Positions 21,829 through 34,499 of a stretch of 64,000 nucleotides of DNA are shown here, in pieces. The notes under the pieces were generated by a model. That model was not told the origin of the DNA and ran no database searches. It saw only the letters and a list, made by a program, of their open reading frames with translations. The position numbers were made by a program, and so were the translations under genes. Source of the stretch: Macrotrachela quadricornifera (taxonomy: Eukaryota > Rotifera > Eurotatoria > Philodinida > Philodinidae). How positions within the stretch are numbered: position 1 is the first letter of the stretch; each line of letters begins with the position of its first letter. The stretch is taken from positions 370,380 to 434,379 of the forward strand of contig JAJEKB010020239.1 of NCBI GenBank assembly GCA_022393335.1. The letters are read 5' to 3'.

Positions 21829-22377
21829 TCAATAGATAAGTTCGAAAAGAACAATGGGCAGAAATGCTAAAGCAATGGTGGCATGAATTTTCTCAACACC
21901 ATCGACAATCATCTTGCATCCTTGGCTTGGACATTTATTGCAACCATCTGTCGTGCAGCAAGTATACCTGCCTACACACCCCACTGATTTACCATAAATA
22001 GTAGATGTGCCAAGAGGTATCGATTGTCCACAAGAAGAATTGCCAACTGTACCATATAAGGCCGTTCCGCTTAGGGTCCAGCCTGATCCCCAGCAGGACA
22101 TACTTACTGTCTAGAAAATGTATAAAGTGAAAACATTTTTCGGATGTAGTATAGGAGAGAAATAGAAAATTGTCTTACCGTACAAGCTACGTAATCGGGA
22201 TTGTTATCACTAGAGAGAATGCACCCGCTCTCAATCGGGAAACCACATATGTTACAAGTCAGTGCTGTGATAGGAACAATAACTACAAAAGAAAAGTTAA
22301 GTCGTCTCTGGGCTTTCGATTCAGGTTACAGTTCACTGACCTGCAGTAAATATGCTGATGATAGTGAAGAGATTCAT
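21829..22377 (-). CDS. Ly6/uPAR-like (three-finger) GPI-anchored surface protein
   Basis: Three exons: 22377-22341, 22282-22179 and 22110-21829 (37+104+282 nt = 141 codons with stop, 140 aa). Introns are 58 and 68 nt with GTCAGT and GTAAGA donors. The product starts MNLFTIISIFTAVIVPITAL (signal peptide), then TCNICG at the mature N-terminus, several spaced Cys, and the family signature CCTTDGCN that closes the last disulfide loop of LU domains. A hydrophobic C-terminus (IALAFLPIVLFELIY) fits a GPI-anchor signal. LU proteins act at the cell surface as receptors, ligands or modulators; the partner here is unknown. The frame is intact and the splice sites are good. Confidence 0.8.
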
Positions 22378-24006
22378 TGGAGCTGTTCTTTGATTCGGGC
22401 CGGTTTTGATCAAATCTAGTAAATAGATGGAAGACGAAACTAGACACATTCGTCGTGTTCGCTCTTGTTAAAATATCGAAACAGCAAAGAATGTGCTGAA
22501 AGTCGAACGGTACTGAGAGAGAATTTTCGCTTCTAGGAACGATTAGAACGGTCTAAGATGTCATCTCAATAAATCCAATTTGATCGATTTCCTACAACGT
22601 TAGGATAAGCTCTGTTGATTCAGTTGAATGAAACTGTAACTTGATAGAAATTTCGGAGTACAGAAACGAGATGAGTAGCAAGTTTTCGGCCTATGAACGT
22701 CAATAGATGATAAAAAATGCTTTTTGAAAAAACGTTTTCGTCGACAAAATAATGAGTCTTACGAACTACAGTGTATCTGATCACTTTTTCAATGACATAA
22801 CTCCGAAGCATATAAGTAAGGAGAAGACTCACTTATTTCGATCGCTGTGAGGGTGGGGTGAGGTGAGGGTGAGGGTGTAAGAGGTAGAAAAAAACGAATC
22901 AGTAGTTGCGTCTCTTCATCATCAATGATGCATGGCAAGCGCATCTCAACGAAAGATATACACATCGATTTTGATTTATTTCAATGACGACATAGACGTT
23001 GCTTTTCTTCTCCACTAGGTAATGATAGATCGAAGGACGGGTGAAGTGAAATTCGTTCACCTTGGTTTCTTTCGTAGTGTGATAACCAGAAAAATAAGTT
23101 AAGACGAATAGAGATTTTTTTTCGCTTTTATCTATATGTACGATCTTGTATATTTGTAAATAAAAGTGATGATCAACAGACAAATCCTTGGATAAATGTT
23201 GGAGTTATCATAATTGTGATCTCCCATAAGATATTAGAAACTGAAGAGATGTTGCATGAGAAAATCAAAGATTTTTAAATACCGAAGAATATGATATTAA
23301 ACAGATTTCGAATTTGTCCTAATAGAAAGTTGGACCTTATTACACTATAGAATAATTCAAAGTTTTATAGTTTAAATATTGACTATTAGTCATGTAAGAT
23401 GGATCGATATTATAAACTCTTCTGTGTACGCTTGAGAACCTAGTAGTGTCCGAATTTCGTGAAATCTAAACTCTTGACGAACTCTGAATCCAAAAAATAG
23501 TAATAATGTTAGTTTAGAGGATCTCAAAGAATTCAAGACTTTTGACAGAGTTTCATGTTTTTAAGAACTTTAGCACTCCAACTAACGCAAAACACAGTAC
23601 CAATTAGAAGAGTTAGAGAAACGAACACAGCGAATTTTTCAAGTTTATCATCACGCTTAAGGAATAGCTGTCAATATTGTTTTCATGTTTAGTAATAGTC
23701 TGTCTGAATTTTTCCATCCATCTGTGGTTTTGCAAACAGATGATTGATGATTAGATTTGGAGTATGTTTTCATCTATTTATTCTTTTATTTAAAAGAACA
23801 ACAGAAAGACGACGTTCAGTAACGAAACTTTCGATTCAGCAATCATTATCCTCTTGAGAATTTGTGGCATCTTCTATAGATCTATTCGTTGTTGACATTT
23901 GTATAGATGACATATTTTTTTCAATCTAAAATCATAAAAATAGTGGAGAGTCAGATATAAGTAAAGAGAATGTTCTATTCCTACCAAGAGCTGTTTAACA
24001 TTGGTT
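22378..24006. other. Gene-poor region with G-rich GTGAGGG run
   Basis: At about 22845-22876 the plus strand reads as variants of GTGAGGG (GTGGGGTGAGGTGAGGGTGAG is the core). Minus-strand frames at 22620-22832 and 22899-23183 have no motif and biased composition; I do not call them. Confidence 0.4.
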
Positions 24007-24206
24007 CATCTACTGCATAATTGCGTATAAGCATAATTTCGTAAATACATAAATAGTAGTAATATAGCAGCAAATGTATACTCGCTCATGTTGGAAAGCA
24101 CATGTGAATACGACCTGATCCATGAATCGATTTGTTCGCAAGCACTACTGTTAATATTATTGAGTGAAGGATATAAGTCCAGATTAAGATGTTCATGACA
24201 ATATTT
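24007..24206 (-). pseudogene. C-terminal exon of KDZ-transposase-like protein
   Basis: A TTTATTTAG acceptor precedes a 200-nt exon reading KYCHEHLNLDLYPS, then NINSSACEQIDSWIRS, ending LCSR and stop. The order CH.HL...LHPS.N.SACEQ is what I remember from C-terminal parts of bdelloid proteins related to KDZ (Kyakuja-Dileera-Zisupton) transposases with Cys clusters. No convincing upstream exons are visible up to 25 kb, so I treat it as a remnant. Confidence in the family is moderate to low. Confidence 0.4.
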
Positions 24207-25060
24207 CTAAATAAAGTAAAAAGTTAGTCTATCCCACGGTAGGACGAAAGAACGAAAGAATTACGCAGAAAAATTTCAAGGTTATTCTTTTTATTCAATT
24301 TATTATTCTACTTGAAAAAATGTGAACAAATTATTGTTTGCCCAACTTCTCCACCAATTGTGAGACTCTCTTTTAGGGATATAGACTATGACTTCAACCA
24401 CCGTGAATGACGTAGACTGAATGGCGAACTTGGAGATCTCTGATTCGCGAATCTCGAGAATATTTATTAACGCAGTTAATAAATCAAAAAGATCACAAAG
24501 AGAACAGTGGAGATAACAATGAGAAAAAACTAAAGAAGATTACGACAAACAATGATATATAACGAACAACAAGAAAAGAGAAAAACAAGAACATATATAG
24601 GAAAATATGAGAAAATCAAAATGCATAATAGGGGAGAAAGACAAAGGACGCAAGAGAGAGTTGGTCATCATGAGAACACGATGATCAACGATATGATATA
24701 TGTATAACGCAGGAAAGAAAGAAAACACATATATCACAGGTTAGCGTCACAATGTGACATCTGTAGACGCTAAATAGCTGAAATAAAAGAAATAAGAATC
24801 ACGTTGTACAATTCAGTTTGTTTTTCAACTCTCGCCAACTTTATGCAAATCGCTTCTGGCTCATAGCATTCTCTATCATCAGAAGAACAAAATAAAAAAT
24901 TAGGTGATTTTGTTCTTCTTCTCTTTATTTATAAGTGATGAAGTATATGAATAGATACACACATAGATTTATGATCGAACCGAACAATATCAAAAGGAAG
25001 ATGAAAAAGATGATAAATGTACACAAATTGGTAAATCTAAGTCCATCATCATCCGTCATA
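24207..25060. other. Gene-free AT-rich spacer
   Basis: Purine-rich stretches that create short minus-strand frames, but no motif or splice structure. Confidence 0.35.
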
Positions 25061-25068
25061 CCGTCCAC

Positions 25069-25735
25069 TAGTGACCTGCGTGATTGATATTTTTGATTAC
25101 GATCACAGATTCCATTTGAATCAAATCACGATCAAGATCACGAATGTTAGATTGTATCTAAAGTAAAAATATGTGGGACCAAGTTTATTAGTTCTGGTCT
25201 TACCGTAATCTGAGTGACTTGTTTCGATTGGTTCAGATCATCGGTTCGGTTATATAATCAAGTTCTGATTTCAGTTATTTCTTTTCTATCGGACTTAGTC
25301 CCGATGACTTTAGCTTTTTGACTACCAGTTCGATAATTGTAAATATGGTCGATAGTAAGAAATGTCAAAAACAAAAAATGAGAGATAATGATGAAGATGA
25401 AAGAGTTAGAATGAGGAAAATTTTCATGTCCATACATTTTCATTTAAACATTTACATCATTCGACGTTTGTATTCATAGCAAAAGCAGCGGACTAAGTAT
25501 TTGACTATGTCATTTTGTCACTTTTTCTCTTCCAGACTTGTCTTCATACAAAGAATGTTCAGTTAGCGATGTGCATTGTTTGTTATTAGTAGTATATGAG
25601 CTGTCAAACTCTTTTTCTAATTGCAATGAAAAGCATTAGATTTCTAGATGAATAGATGAGAGTTTAAATAGTAATATTATAATCGTAATCACGAACTCTT
25701 TTCTTCAATCACGATCACGATCATGCAGTTCACTA
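25069..25735. mobile_element. hAT-type MITE with GATCAC subterminal words
   Basis: An exact 8-bp duplication CCGTCCAC lies at 25061-25068 and 25736-25743. The TIR is TAGTGACCTGCGTGAT on the left and the complement of ATCATGCAGTTCACTA on the right. Just inside both ends are repeated GATCAC/ATCACG words (left about 25090-25150, right about 25682-25725). The 667 bp have no transposase. The 8-bp duplication and TAG start fit the hAT superfamily. Confidence 0.8.
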
Positions 25736-26071
25736 CCGTCCACCCTCATCCTCAAGATTAATTAAAGTATTATCAAATAGCATAGAAAATAGAATATGAA
25801 ATCTTTTTTCCTTATAATAAAGAAAAACGAACATGACGATACTACTTTTAGGTTGTCCTATAAAGAAAAAAAATGAGATGAAGAATTATGAAAATAACTT
25901 CAATGTGGTACATACCAGATAAAAAATACCTCTTTCAAATATTCAGAGTCACTATTATACCAATTAATCGTCAAGGCCACGACTATTTTCACGGTCCAAT
26001 TGACATTCATTCTCTTCCTTTAATATTATATAAACTAAAAGACATATAGAAAACAAACTGAGAGTAAATAA

Positions 26072-29000
26072 ATGGATAAAACTAAAGAAATATTTCCTGA
26101 AAGACATCACCATCATTCGTCTCTATCGTTAGAAAGACAATTATTAATTGAATCAAATACAATAGATAATCATGTTGCTCAACTAAGTTTACAATCAACA
26201 ATATTGAAATATATTGAGCCAAATAATTTAAATGTTTATATTCTTTGGTTAACAAATGATGATAATAAACAATTTAAATCCTTAAGTGGTATAAATATAA
26301 AAAATATTTCAATCGAATCTTATTCTTATTGATTTTATTCGTGAATTACAAAGATCGAACGTATTTTTAACTATTGATTATAATCTTTAGAGAATTTTTC
26401 ACAAATTATATTTATATATGTTATAACAAATGAAGAAAGTGAAACTAATCTACTGATTACAGATTCAAAAAGATCAATTCGTAAAATATCTGATAATAAA
26501 GATGAACTTCTTCGATTAATTGATGAAGATATTGATACATGTACCAAAGATTTAATATGTTCAACTATATTTGATTTGACAATAGCAGAAGAATCAACTA
26601 ATCAAACTGAAAGTACACAATTTATTTGGTATTATTTATTAATTGAAAGTTTATCTGATTTAACTGTTTATAATAATAGAGCTAAAGACGATTTTATTGA
26701 ATATTGTCATCAACAATATTCAATTGATAATACTTTTACTTTAGAACAAAATTCAATAAAAGAATTTAAAGATAAATATTCATCAGAAAATGCAATTCAA
26801 TGGTATACTCGTAATTCGTTTATTTATCGATTATTAAATAAAGCTTTACGAATAAGAGATATTAATATTATTTTTAAATTTTCATTTTTTATTATTGATT
26901 TTCAAAAACAACTTGAACAATAATTACAATGAAGAGACAATTAAACTATTTCCAACTGTTTATCGTGGTCAAGAAATAACTGAATTGGAATTAATCAAAC
27001 TTAAAAACAGTGTTGGTAAATATATTTCATTCAATATATATTTATCTACATCTGTTGATAAACAGGTGGCTTTATTCTATGCCACTGTATCTTCGGTCTA
27101 TTTTTCTTGAATTCGATATTAACTTTACTCCATATTTAAAAAATAAACGAATACGACCTATGTATGTGAAAGATAAAAGTGATTTTGCCTATTGGATTAA
27201 CTTTTTTAGTAAATTCAGTTGAAATGGAAGATAATCAATGGAATATTAAATTAATATTAACAGATAATAATGATAGTGAGAAAATAATTGACATGATTCA
27301 AACTGTATATAGGAAAAATATTCTTCCAAAATTAAAATTTACTGAATTAATTATATCATTGGGTGATTATGAAAATGCTTTAGAATATTTAAATAAAGCA
27401 TTAAAATACAAAGAGGAATTAGATATATTAAAATTAGCTAATTTATACGATGCTTTTGGTAATGTTTATATCGAAATAGGAAATTTTGATAATGCTCTTA
27501 TTTATTTAAATCAAACATTAGACATACGTCAATCAAATAAATCTACGAAATATAGTAATTGGATTACAAATATTTCTCTTACATTTATCTATGAACGAAA
27601 ATTCGATTATATTGGAGCTCTTGAAAAATGCCACTATGCATTGAATATTTCATCAAAAAATCATCCCGTATTTATTTATTTATATACATTTATGGGTTGT
27701 ATGTATTTTCAATGTAAACATTTATCATTAACTCTTCTATACCTTAAAAAAGCTTTAAATTTAATAGAAACTATTGAATAAAAACCAAATGTTAATCCAA
27801 TTATACATATTTTTATTTCTAATGCATTCGTAAAGCTTTATACGACGAAAAAGGATGTCATCAATAGACTTTATTACGCTCAAGAAGCATTTTAAATTTA
27901 TAATCAATTTGAAAAGATTTTATTAAAAAACAATTATTCTAAAATATTGATTACATATAACATGGCTAATGCTTATGATCAAATGTTAATACTCAGTGAT
28001 ATCGAAAAGATTTATTTTTGTCTCGATAAAAGAGAAATAGCTCTACACTATTTAAATGAATCATGTTAACTCTATTCTAAAGTAAATCAATCAGATGATA
28101 ATATCATTTTACTTTTTTGGAACTATTATTCTATATCTGAGATATATCAACATGAAAATAATTTCGATAAGGCGATTATTTTTCTTAAAAAAGCATTACA
28201 ATTGCAACTTAATAGATTAAATATAAATTTCAATTGTGTTCTTCAATGTTATATAAAACTAATGAAATTATGTCCTAAGCAAAAAAAAATCATATATGAA
28301 TGGACTTGTTCAACTCGTACAGAATGATGATTTATCAATTGATTGAAAAATTTTATTCTTGGAGATTATTATAAAGAACAAAATCATTTTCTAAATGCAC
28401 TTGATCATTATCAATCAACTTTGAAATATCAACAAACCTTCATTCTACCACAATATATACATATTCATTTCTAGCTCACATATACAAGCGTATTTATGAA
28501 AAAGTGTTAAATCATCTTCAAACAATGGACCAAATACTTAACAAACATAATGGAAAAAATGAATTAGTCGAATTAAATATAACCTATTTTTTAATTGCTT
28601 CAGCATATCAATCAATGCAAGATTATGATCAAGCAATTTTTTATTATGATAAAAGCTTGGAATATATACAAAATGATTGTAATAAGTATGGTAATACTTA
28701 TTCTTTAGTTGCTAATGTTTACTTTTTGATGTCAAAATATGAAATTGCATTGTCATGATTACATGATTCACCATCCATCATCAATCATAAAATATTTAGC
28801 TGATACGTATTGCCATTTAGCATTATCATATAACAAATTAGGAAACAATAAATCTTGTTATATTTATTGTCAACAAGCATGTGAACATTTTTTATTATGT
28901 AATCCAATTAATTATGATAAATTTTTAGAAAATCATCTTTTACGAATGAATTCATTTTATTTTTTAAAATCATGAGAATATGATAAACCATTAAAAGATC

Positions 29001-29945
29001 TTTTAATTGCAATTAAATATCGACAATATTATTCCAAAGATAGTTTAAAACATCTTTATTCCTCAGTTGGTTTATTCTATTATTATAATAAAAAATATAA
29101 AAATGCTCTTTTTTATAATAAGAAAGCACTTGATTATTCAACTTTACAGACAACAATCTTTAAATTCTATGCTCATTGGTGAATTAGAAAATGCATATGA
29201 TATTGTAAAAATGAGCATTGATTATCAATTTAATTTAACAAATAAGAATTCTATCACAATTTCAAACTCATATATTCATATTGGTCTCATATGTTATCAA
29301 GATGGAAAATATAAATTAGTTGTAAAATATTATCGATTAGCATTTTATATTCTTGAAATATATCCAAATGATTAAAAACATGATAATTATACTCGTATTT
29401 ATAATTATATGACTTGTATACATCTCGCACAAGGTCAAATCATAAAAGCACATTAACTTTATTCAAAATCTCGAGATATCCATATCTCAAATAAAGATAA
29501 TCGATTGTCAACTATATCGATTTACATTACTTTTGGTTTGATTGAATGTAAACTCGAATATTATTATTCTGCTTTAGATTATTTTAGACAAATATGAGAA
29601 TTATTTTATAATGAAAATCTTATAAATCATCATTTTCATCGAATTTTATATAATTATATTGGTTATGTTTATTTTAAACTTGGTCAAACAGAGATTGTTA
29701 TGAAGAATTATTTCAAATCTTTATCATTGTATAATCATTGTGAAAAACATCCATGTCGTGGTGAAGTTTAGAAAAATATTGGTTTACTTTATGAACAAGA
29801 TAAAAAAAATTATCCATTTGCATTATTATATTGTACACGTGCTTTAGAACAAGTTCAAAATAACAAACATCCACATTATATTACATATCAATATATAATT
29901 AATACATTAAACAAAAAAATGAATCTATTCGACATATTAAAATAA
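26072..29945 (+). pseudogene. ADP-ribosyltransferase (R-S-E type) plus TPR protein, broken
   Basis: A long bdelloid-type gene in pieces. The N-terminal part (26072-26920) has the helical lead-in typical of this family (SFIYRLLNKALRIRDI). The ART core follows with YRGQ (26961-26972; Arg of R-S-E) and LSTS (about 27042-27053). The region where the E-x-E catalytic loop should lie (about 27180-27210) shows no E-x-E in any frame. From 27230 come tetratricopeptide repeats of the kinesin-light-chain sort (for example GDYENALEYLNKALKYKEE, IGNFDNALIYLNQTLDIRQS) to 29945. Frame changes near 26335, 26920, 27100 and 27210, and in-frame TAA/TAG/TGA near 27779, 27892, 28067, 28974, 29453, 29597 and 29769, break it. 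The family would transfer ADP-ribose from NAD to arginine; this copy is dead. Confidence 0.85.
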
Positions 29946-30355
29946 TTTTTTTTCTCTTCTTTTTGGTAATCATTATTTCAAGTATAAATTCAGTTTTTTT
30001 TTATTATGAATAAACGATGTCACCTTAAATGATAATCAATTGGATATAGACTTTGTTATTCTCACATATTTTTTAGGATTAATCTCTATCGTTATTTCGT
30101 TAAGTATATAAATAAATATTTGTACAGGGTTGACATTTTTCGAGATGAAAACGGAAGTTGCTACTAATTCAAAGATGGAATAAGATATTTTATTCAATGT
30201 ATTTACATGGTTCGATAAAGTTTCTCGAGCTCTACAAAACTAAATGTATATCAAACTATGTTGAGGTGAAATTATATTAAGATACAATCTAAAGGGAATA
30301 CGTATATTGAAATATAAGAATAGTTTATCGCGTAAGTGTTCTCAGACGATTACTT
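29946..30355. other. Spacer between convergent pseudogenes
   Basis: About 410 bp of AT-rich sequence separate the 3' ends of the plus-strand ART-TPR and the minus-strand pentapeptide pseudogenes. No gene seen. Confidence 0.4.
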
Positions 30356-31622
30356 TCAGTCGTTCATAGATACGATAGTTCCATTTGAAAGAATTAATCC
30401 ACGAAGAGATTTTGCATTTGCAAATTGTTTATCTGTAATCTTAGCATTCGTAAAAAGATACCATTCATGTTTACATTGCGAAGGTAAATTCAACTTTTGT
30501 CAAATAAGCATCAGTTATATCCGAATTGGTCAGATTGGTATTAGTCATGTTTGATTGTATTATAATTGCTTTATTGAATGAACAGTTAATAGGAATAGCT
30601 CGAATGAATAAACATTCGTTAAATTCGACTCGAGTTGCATTCGCTTTTGTCATATTCACTTCAGATAAATCAACAATATTCTGAAAACGAGTCATATAAA
30701 GATGAGTGTCAGTCATATGTGCATATGAAAAGAAAGACTTTTGACCGTGAAATAATGCTTCCGTAAAGTTAGCTTGAACTAAGCTTGTTGCACGAAAATC
30801 ACATGATTTACATTCAAAACCATCAAAATTTCCTCCATCAATGATGGTACCAATGGCAAATTTAGTGTTAGCATACAAGGTTTTCGTAAATATAGCTTGC
30901 CACATTTACGCACCAAGGAAGTTAGTTCCTATATCAGTTTTTCCGGCACAGTTTGTTTCTGTTTTAGGACTATTGGAATAGACAAAATCAGCATTGTTCA
31001 ATTCTGAATCAGTGAAAATAGAAGTACGAACCGTTAGATATCGAAATGAAGCATTATTAAGTATGACTCTCTCGAATTCGAGACATGTATAGCCTTCTCT
31101 TCTTGCTAAAATAAAGTTCATTCCGGTAAGATTGACTGACGTGAGAGACACAAAAGCTGATTTCGATTTTTGACGAGTGATCATCTCAGATTCGTAAAGT
31201 AATTGAATAAGAATACGTTTGCGATCTGAATTTAGTTGAGCAAGTGCAGTACGAGTTTTGAAACGAATAACATATCGAATTGCCTCAGTTGGATTCGATA
31301 ATACATTATCGGTCTTGAACAAATTAGCCTAAAAATTTAGATATTCGACTAAAATATTCTCTTTCTGTTGATCATCCGCTAACAGTAAATCATTATCTTG
31401 TAGACCAGATACAATCTACAAATCTTTTTCACGATTATTGGCAGCATTTTGCAATGTCAAGATCTTGACGGCGATTTTCCTTAGCAATAGCTTGATCATT
31501 ATTATATTGGATAATAGTATATACACCAATAGTCACAGGTACTGACAAAGCGACAAAAAGTTGAGCACATTCGAACCATGAACAACACTTTTTTGCTTGC
31601 TTCTATCAACACCTGTGCTCAT
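30356..31622 (-). pseudogene. Membrane-anchored pentapeptide-repeat protein, broken
   Basis: The minus-strand start at 31622 gives MSTGVDRSKQKS. After a frame change near 31580 a single transmembrane helix follows (LFVALSVPVTIGVYTII), then a charged coiled-coil-like linker (IAKENRRQDLDIA). Another frame change is near 31440. The linker ends in LIQLLYESEMI, followed by A(N/D)LXX-type pentapeptide repeats from about 31160 to 30480 (LTSVNLTGMNF, TNTNLTNSDITDAYL). An in-frame TAA at 30906-30908 separates NFLGA from MWQAIF, and one more frame change near 30470 precedes a C-terminal ILSNGTIV, stop at 30356. This matches a very abundant bdelloid family of unknown function. At least four lesions make it a pseudogene. 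Confidence 0.8.
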
Positions 31623-33064
31623 TTATTCATAACTGATGGATTAGACTGAGCAAGTATTCTTTTTTGTTTTATTTTTATTAACTCTATCAATTTGTGTTCG
31701 ATTGGTTTAATTCAATCAATGATTCTCAATTTTATTGAAATCTTCGTCATTTTCATCAATAAAGGGTTCATTGAGTCATATGAAAGATCCTAATGGATTT
31801 TTTCGTCTTTATTTCTATTGTTCTAAGAAAACTTAACTTTCTTTTTCTTAGAGGAAAAACGTCAAACGAAGGAGAAGATACAAAATGTTTCTTAGTTTTT
31901 TTTCTTTGATGAAAATTTTTATTTAACCTTCATCCTCAAGATAGTTCTTCTTGAGATCTGGTGTTCTGAAAGTACGTTCTTCCAGAAGCCTTCATTTCTA
32001 GGGTCTTCAGTAAAAAGCTCGTAAAAAAGCGAGGATTTAATATTTTTCGATACGGTTTGAGGCAAAACTCATGAAACTGTTGCCTCTATCACATATCTTA
32101 AATTGAGCAGAATCTGAGAACCCTGATTGAGCACGCTCTCTACAAGATTGGTCGTAGCTTACGTGAAATGGCTATATAAAGAGAACTTTGAAAATCAAGT
32201 AGAAAGTAGAAAGTTATCTTAGTTTTTTAATATTTATCTAGTATTTTGACGTGGTACTAATACATACTTATTCCGTTCATCTTCACATTCAATTAGTATG
32301 TCTCTATCAGCACGATCGATACTATCTTCAATTGATGTCTTCATTCTAGCCATAATATCATGGGCTATTTCTCTAGATGAGTGTTGACTTATTACAGTTG
32401 TAACATGTGTGCTGTGTATTTTAAATTTTCTTTTTGTTTCTATGCGTTTATATCGAAGTATTTTAGACCATTTTATACCAATACGTGATCTCACCGATTA
32501 AAATTGTCCAACTTCATTGCCTACTGGGATACAATATTAAGTTTCGTTTAGAATTGCAATTCTTTTTAATTTGAAGAATTATTAAAAACCTTTTTTCAGA
32601 AACGTATTTCAGACACGATCGTTAGTCTCATACATATCAAAACTAAAACAGTGTTCAATATTAAACAAGATTTTCATCATTTTTCTCATTTTTGACAATA
32701 AGACCGTTTTTTAACCTTATAGTGTTCTCGTTAGAAAAAAATAAATTTTAAAGAATAAACAATTTACTTCGTTCATGTTCATTCATAGATCGATTGATTT
32801 AGAGATAAAATTACAACAAACTCAAGAAAAACTCTGCTAATCTAATTTTTCTATCTCAGATCTTTCTTAGATTCAATATTTGTAAAAACAAATGTAGAAT
32901 ATATCTGTTTGACATTCTATTAAAAGACAAACAATAAATCTGATAATATTTACTGACAGTGTTGAAAGGTTCTACTTCTTATTTTTTTCATTTGTCCTTT
33001 CCTGATCTGGTTCCACCGAGAACATTTTCAATCTATATTTATAACAGAAATAATGATTTAATGT
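31623..33064. other. Gene-poor spacer
   Basis: CTTCATCCTCAAGATAG near 31926 is another instance of the recurrent CCCTCA-AAGAT word. An 86-codon minus frame at 32234-32494 begins with GTG and has an upstream stop; it shows no motif and is not called. Confidence 0.4.
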
Positions 33065-33174
33065 ATTGCAAGCAGTGGCGTAGCCAGGATTTTTTCAGTA
33101 GGTAGCAATTCACCAGCTAAATTATTTATAATGGGTAGCAATAGTGGGCAATAGTGAAAAAGAATTATGCGCAC

Positions 33175-33723
33175 CAGAGCCCGAAACGAACCAAACTTTT
33201 CTGGTTCGAGTTCGGTTCGGTTCGATTGAAATTTTAAAAATCGGTTCGGGTTCGGTTCGGTTCGACTGAGTTTTTAAAAAGTCAGTTCGAGTTCGGTTCG
33301 GTTCGATTCGTTTTTCGAAATATCGGTTCGAGTTCGGTTCGGATCGGCTCGAACCGAACCGAACCACTAGAGTTCGGTTCGGGTCGGCAAAAATAATGTA
33401 AAAAAGCTGTATATCAGTATTCTAACGACAGATAATCGCTTATTTTAACTACCCGTTCACTAGTGACCCGTTTGAGAGTAATGAAAACATTTTTTTGAGT
33501 ATATAAGGCGACTTTTAAAAACTGAGAACTGCTATCGATTCAGACCGAGCCAAGATTGCCCGGTTCGAGTTCGGTTCGGTTCGATTGAGTTTTCAAAAAG
33601 TCTGTTCGGGTTCGGTTCGGTTCGATTGAGTTTACAAAAAGTCGGTTCGGGCTCGGTTCGGTTCGACTCGAACCGAACCGAACCGAACTGGTTCGACTCA
33701 GTTCGGTTCGTTTTCGGGCTCTG
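33175..33723. mobile_element. Nested hAT MITE with GTTCG arrays
   Basis: An exact 8-bp duplication ATGCGCAC lies at 33167-33174 and 33724-33731. The TIR is CAGAGCCCGAAACGAACC on the left and CAGAGCCCGAAAACGAACC (complement) on the right. Most of the element is period-5 GTTCG repeats in blocks of about 20-25 bp split by T-rich or A-rich spacers such as GATTGAGTTTTTAAAAAGTC. Frames reading NRTEPEP are translations of the array. Confidence 0.9.
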
Positions 33724-33746
33724 ATGCGCACTACAGAAACCATTGT

Positions 33747-34499
33747 ATACACTGAAAAACAAATGGCGCCAATCGAAACCTAAAAGGTTTCATGGATCTT
33801 TAATATATACTGACAGATATCGAATGATGCATGAAAAAGTTTCGTATAATAATAGGTTCCGTACAATAATATTTTCGGGCTGTTGAGGTCGAAAAAGTTT
33901 CGTAAAAAACCTTTCGAGAGTATCGTAGCCATGAGCGTTTCATATCGAACTGTTTTTTTCCGTGTTTCAGTTATGATGCTGACTGATGTCCTCTAATCAG
34001 ACAGCCATGAAATTCGAATTTTCCTGTTTGCTTATTTATTTATCCATCACTTTATAATCGACTTCATATTTCGGTCCTGTTTTATTAAATTCAAGAGGTT
34101 CCAAACAGTAAATTGAGGGTGAAAAATCTATAATACGATTCATAAATGGTGAAGTTAAAGGCATAGATATAGAGAAATAGATTAAGAGATTAAGGGGGTA
34201 GAATAAGGGACTAAGACGACAGAATAAAAGATTGAGGAAATATATTTAGGGGATAGAATAAGAAATAAGCAATTATACGTAGAAATAAGGTGTTGCAGAA
34301 AAGTATTGGGAGGATACGGATGATCTATGGTGTTTTCTGTAGAATCTGGCATTCAAATTCGAGTACCAAAACCCGTTTCTAAAGCAAATAAAAATGTTTT
34401 TATGAAACCTGTTTTGTACGAAATCTAAAAAGAGTTTCTAGTTCGTTTCAATTCTCGGAACCCATTTTAGGTTTCGTATGATCACTTTTTTTGGTGTAT
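33747..34499. mobile_element. Nested TIR element with TTTCGTA/GAAACC words
   Basis: ATACACTGAAAAAC at the left and the complement of TTTTTTTGGTGTAT at the right bound a segment whose inner edges share CGAAACCTAAAA. Degenerate GGTTTC and TTTCGTA words recur inside. Flanking bases allow a TA or TAT target. Also inside: purine-rich AGAATAAG-type repeats near 34180-34290. Confidence 0.5.

Noticed and set aside
22845..22876. True telomere
   Set aside because: Only a short irregular GTGAGGG run inside unique sequence; kept as part of a recurring-word finding.
26072..29945. Reassigned stop codons (TAA/TAG read as Gln) in the TPR region
   Set aside because: All three stops occur, frame changes are also present, and neighbouring intact genes use normal stops. 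Pseudogene decay explains it better.
32234..32494. 86-codon minus frame
   Set aside because: It starts at GTG with a stop two codons upstream, has no acceptor and no motif.
33122..33762. Frames rich in NRTEPEP
   Set aside because: They are translations of the GTTCG array in a hAT MITE.
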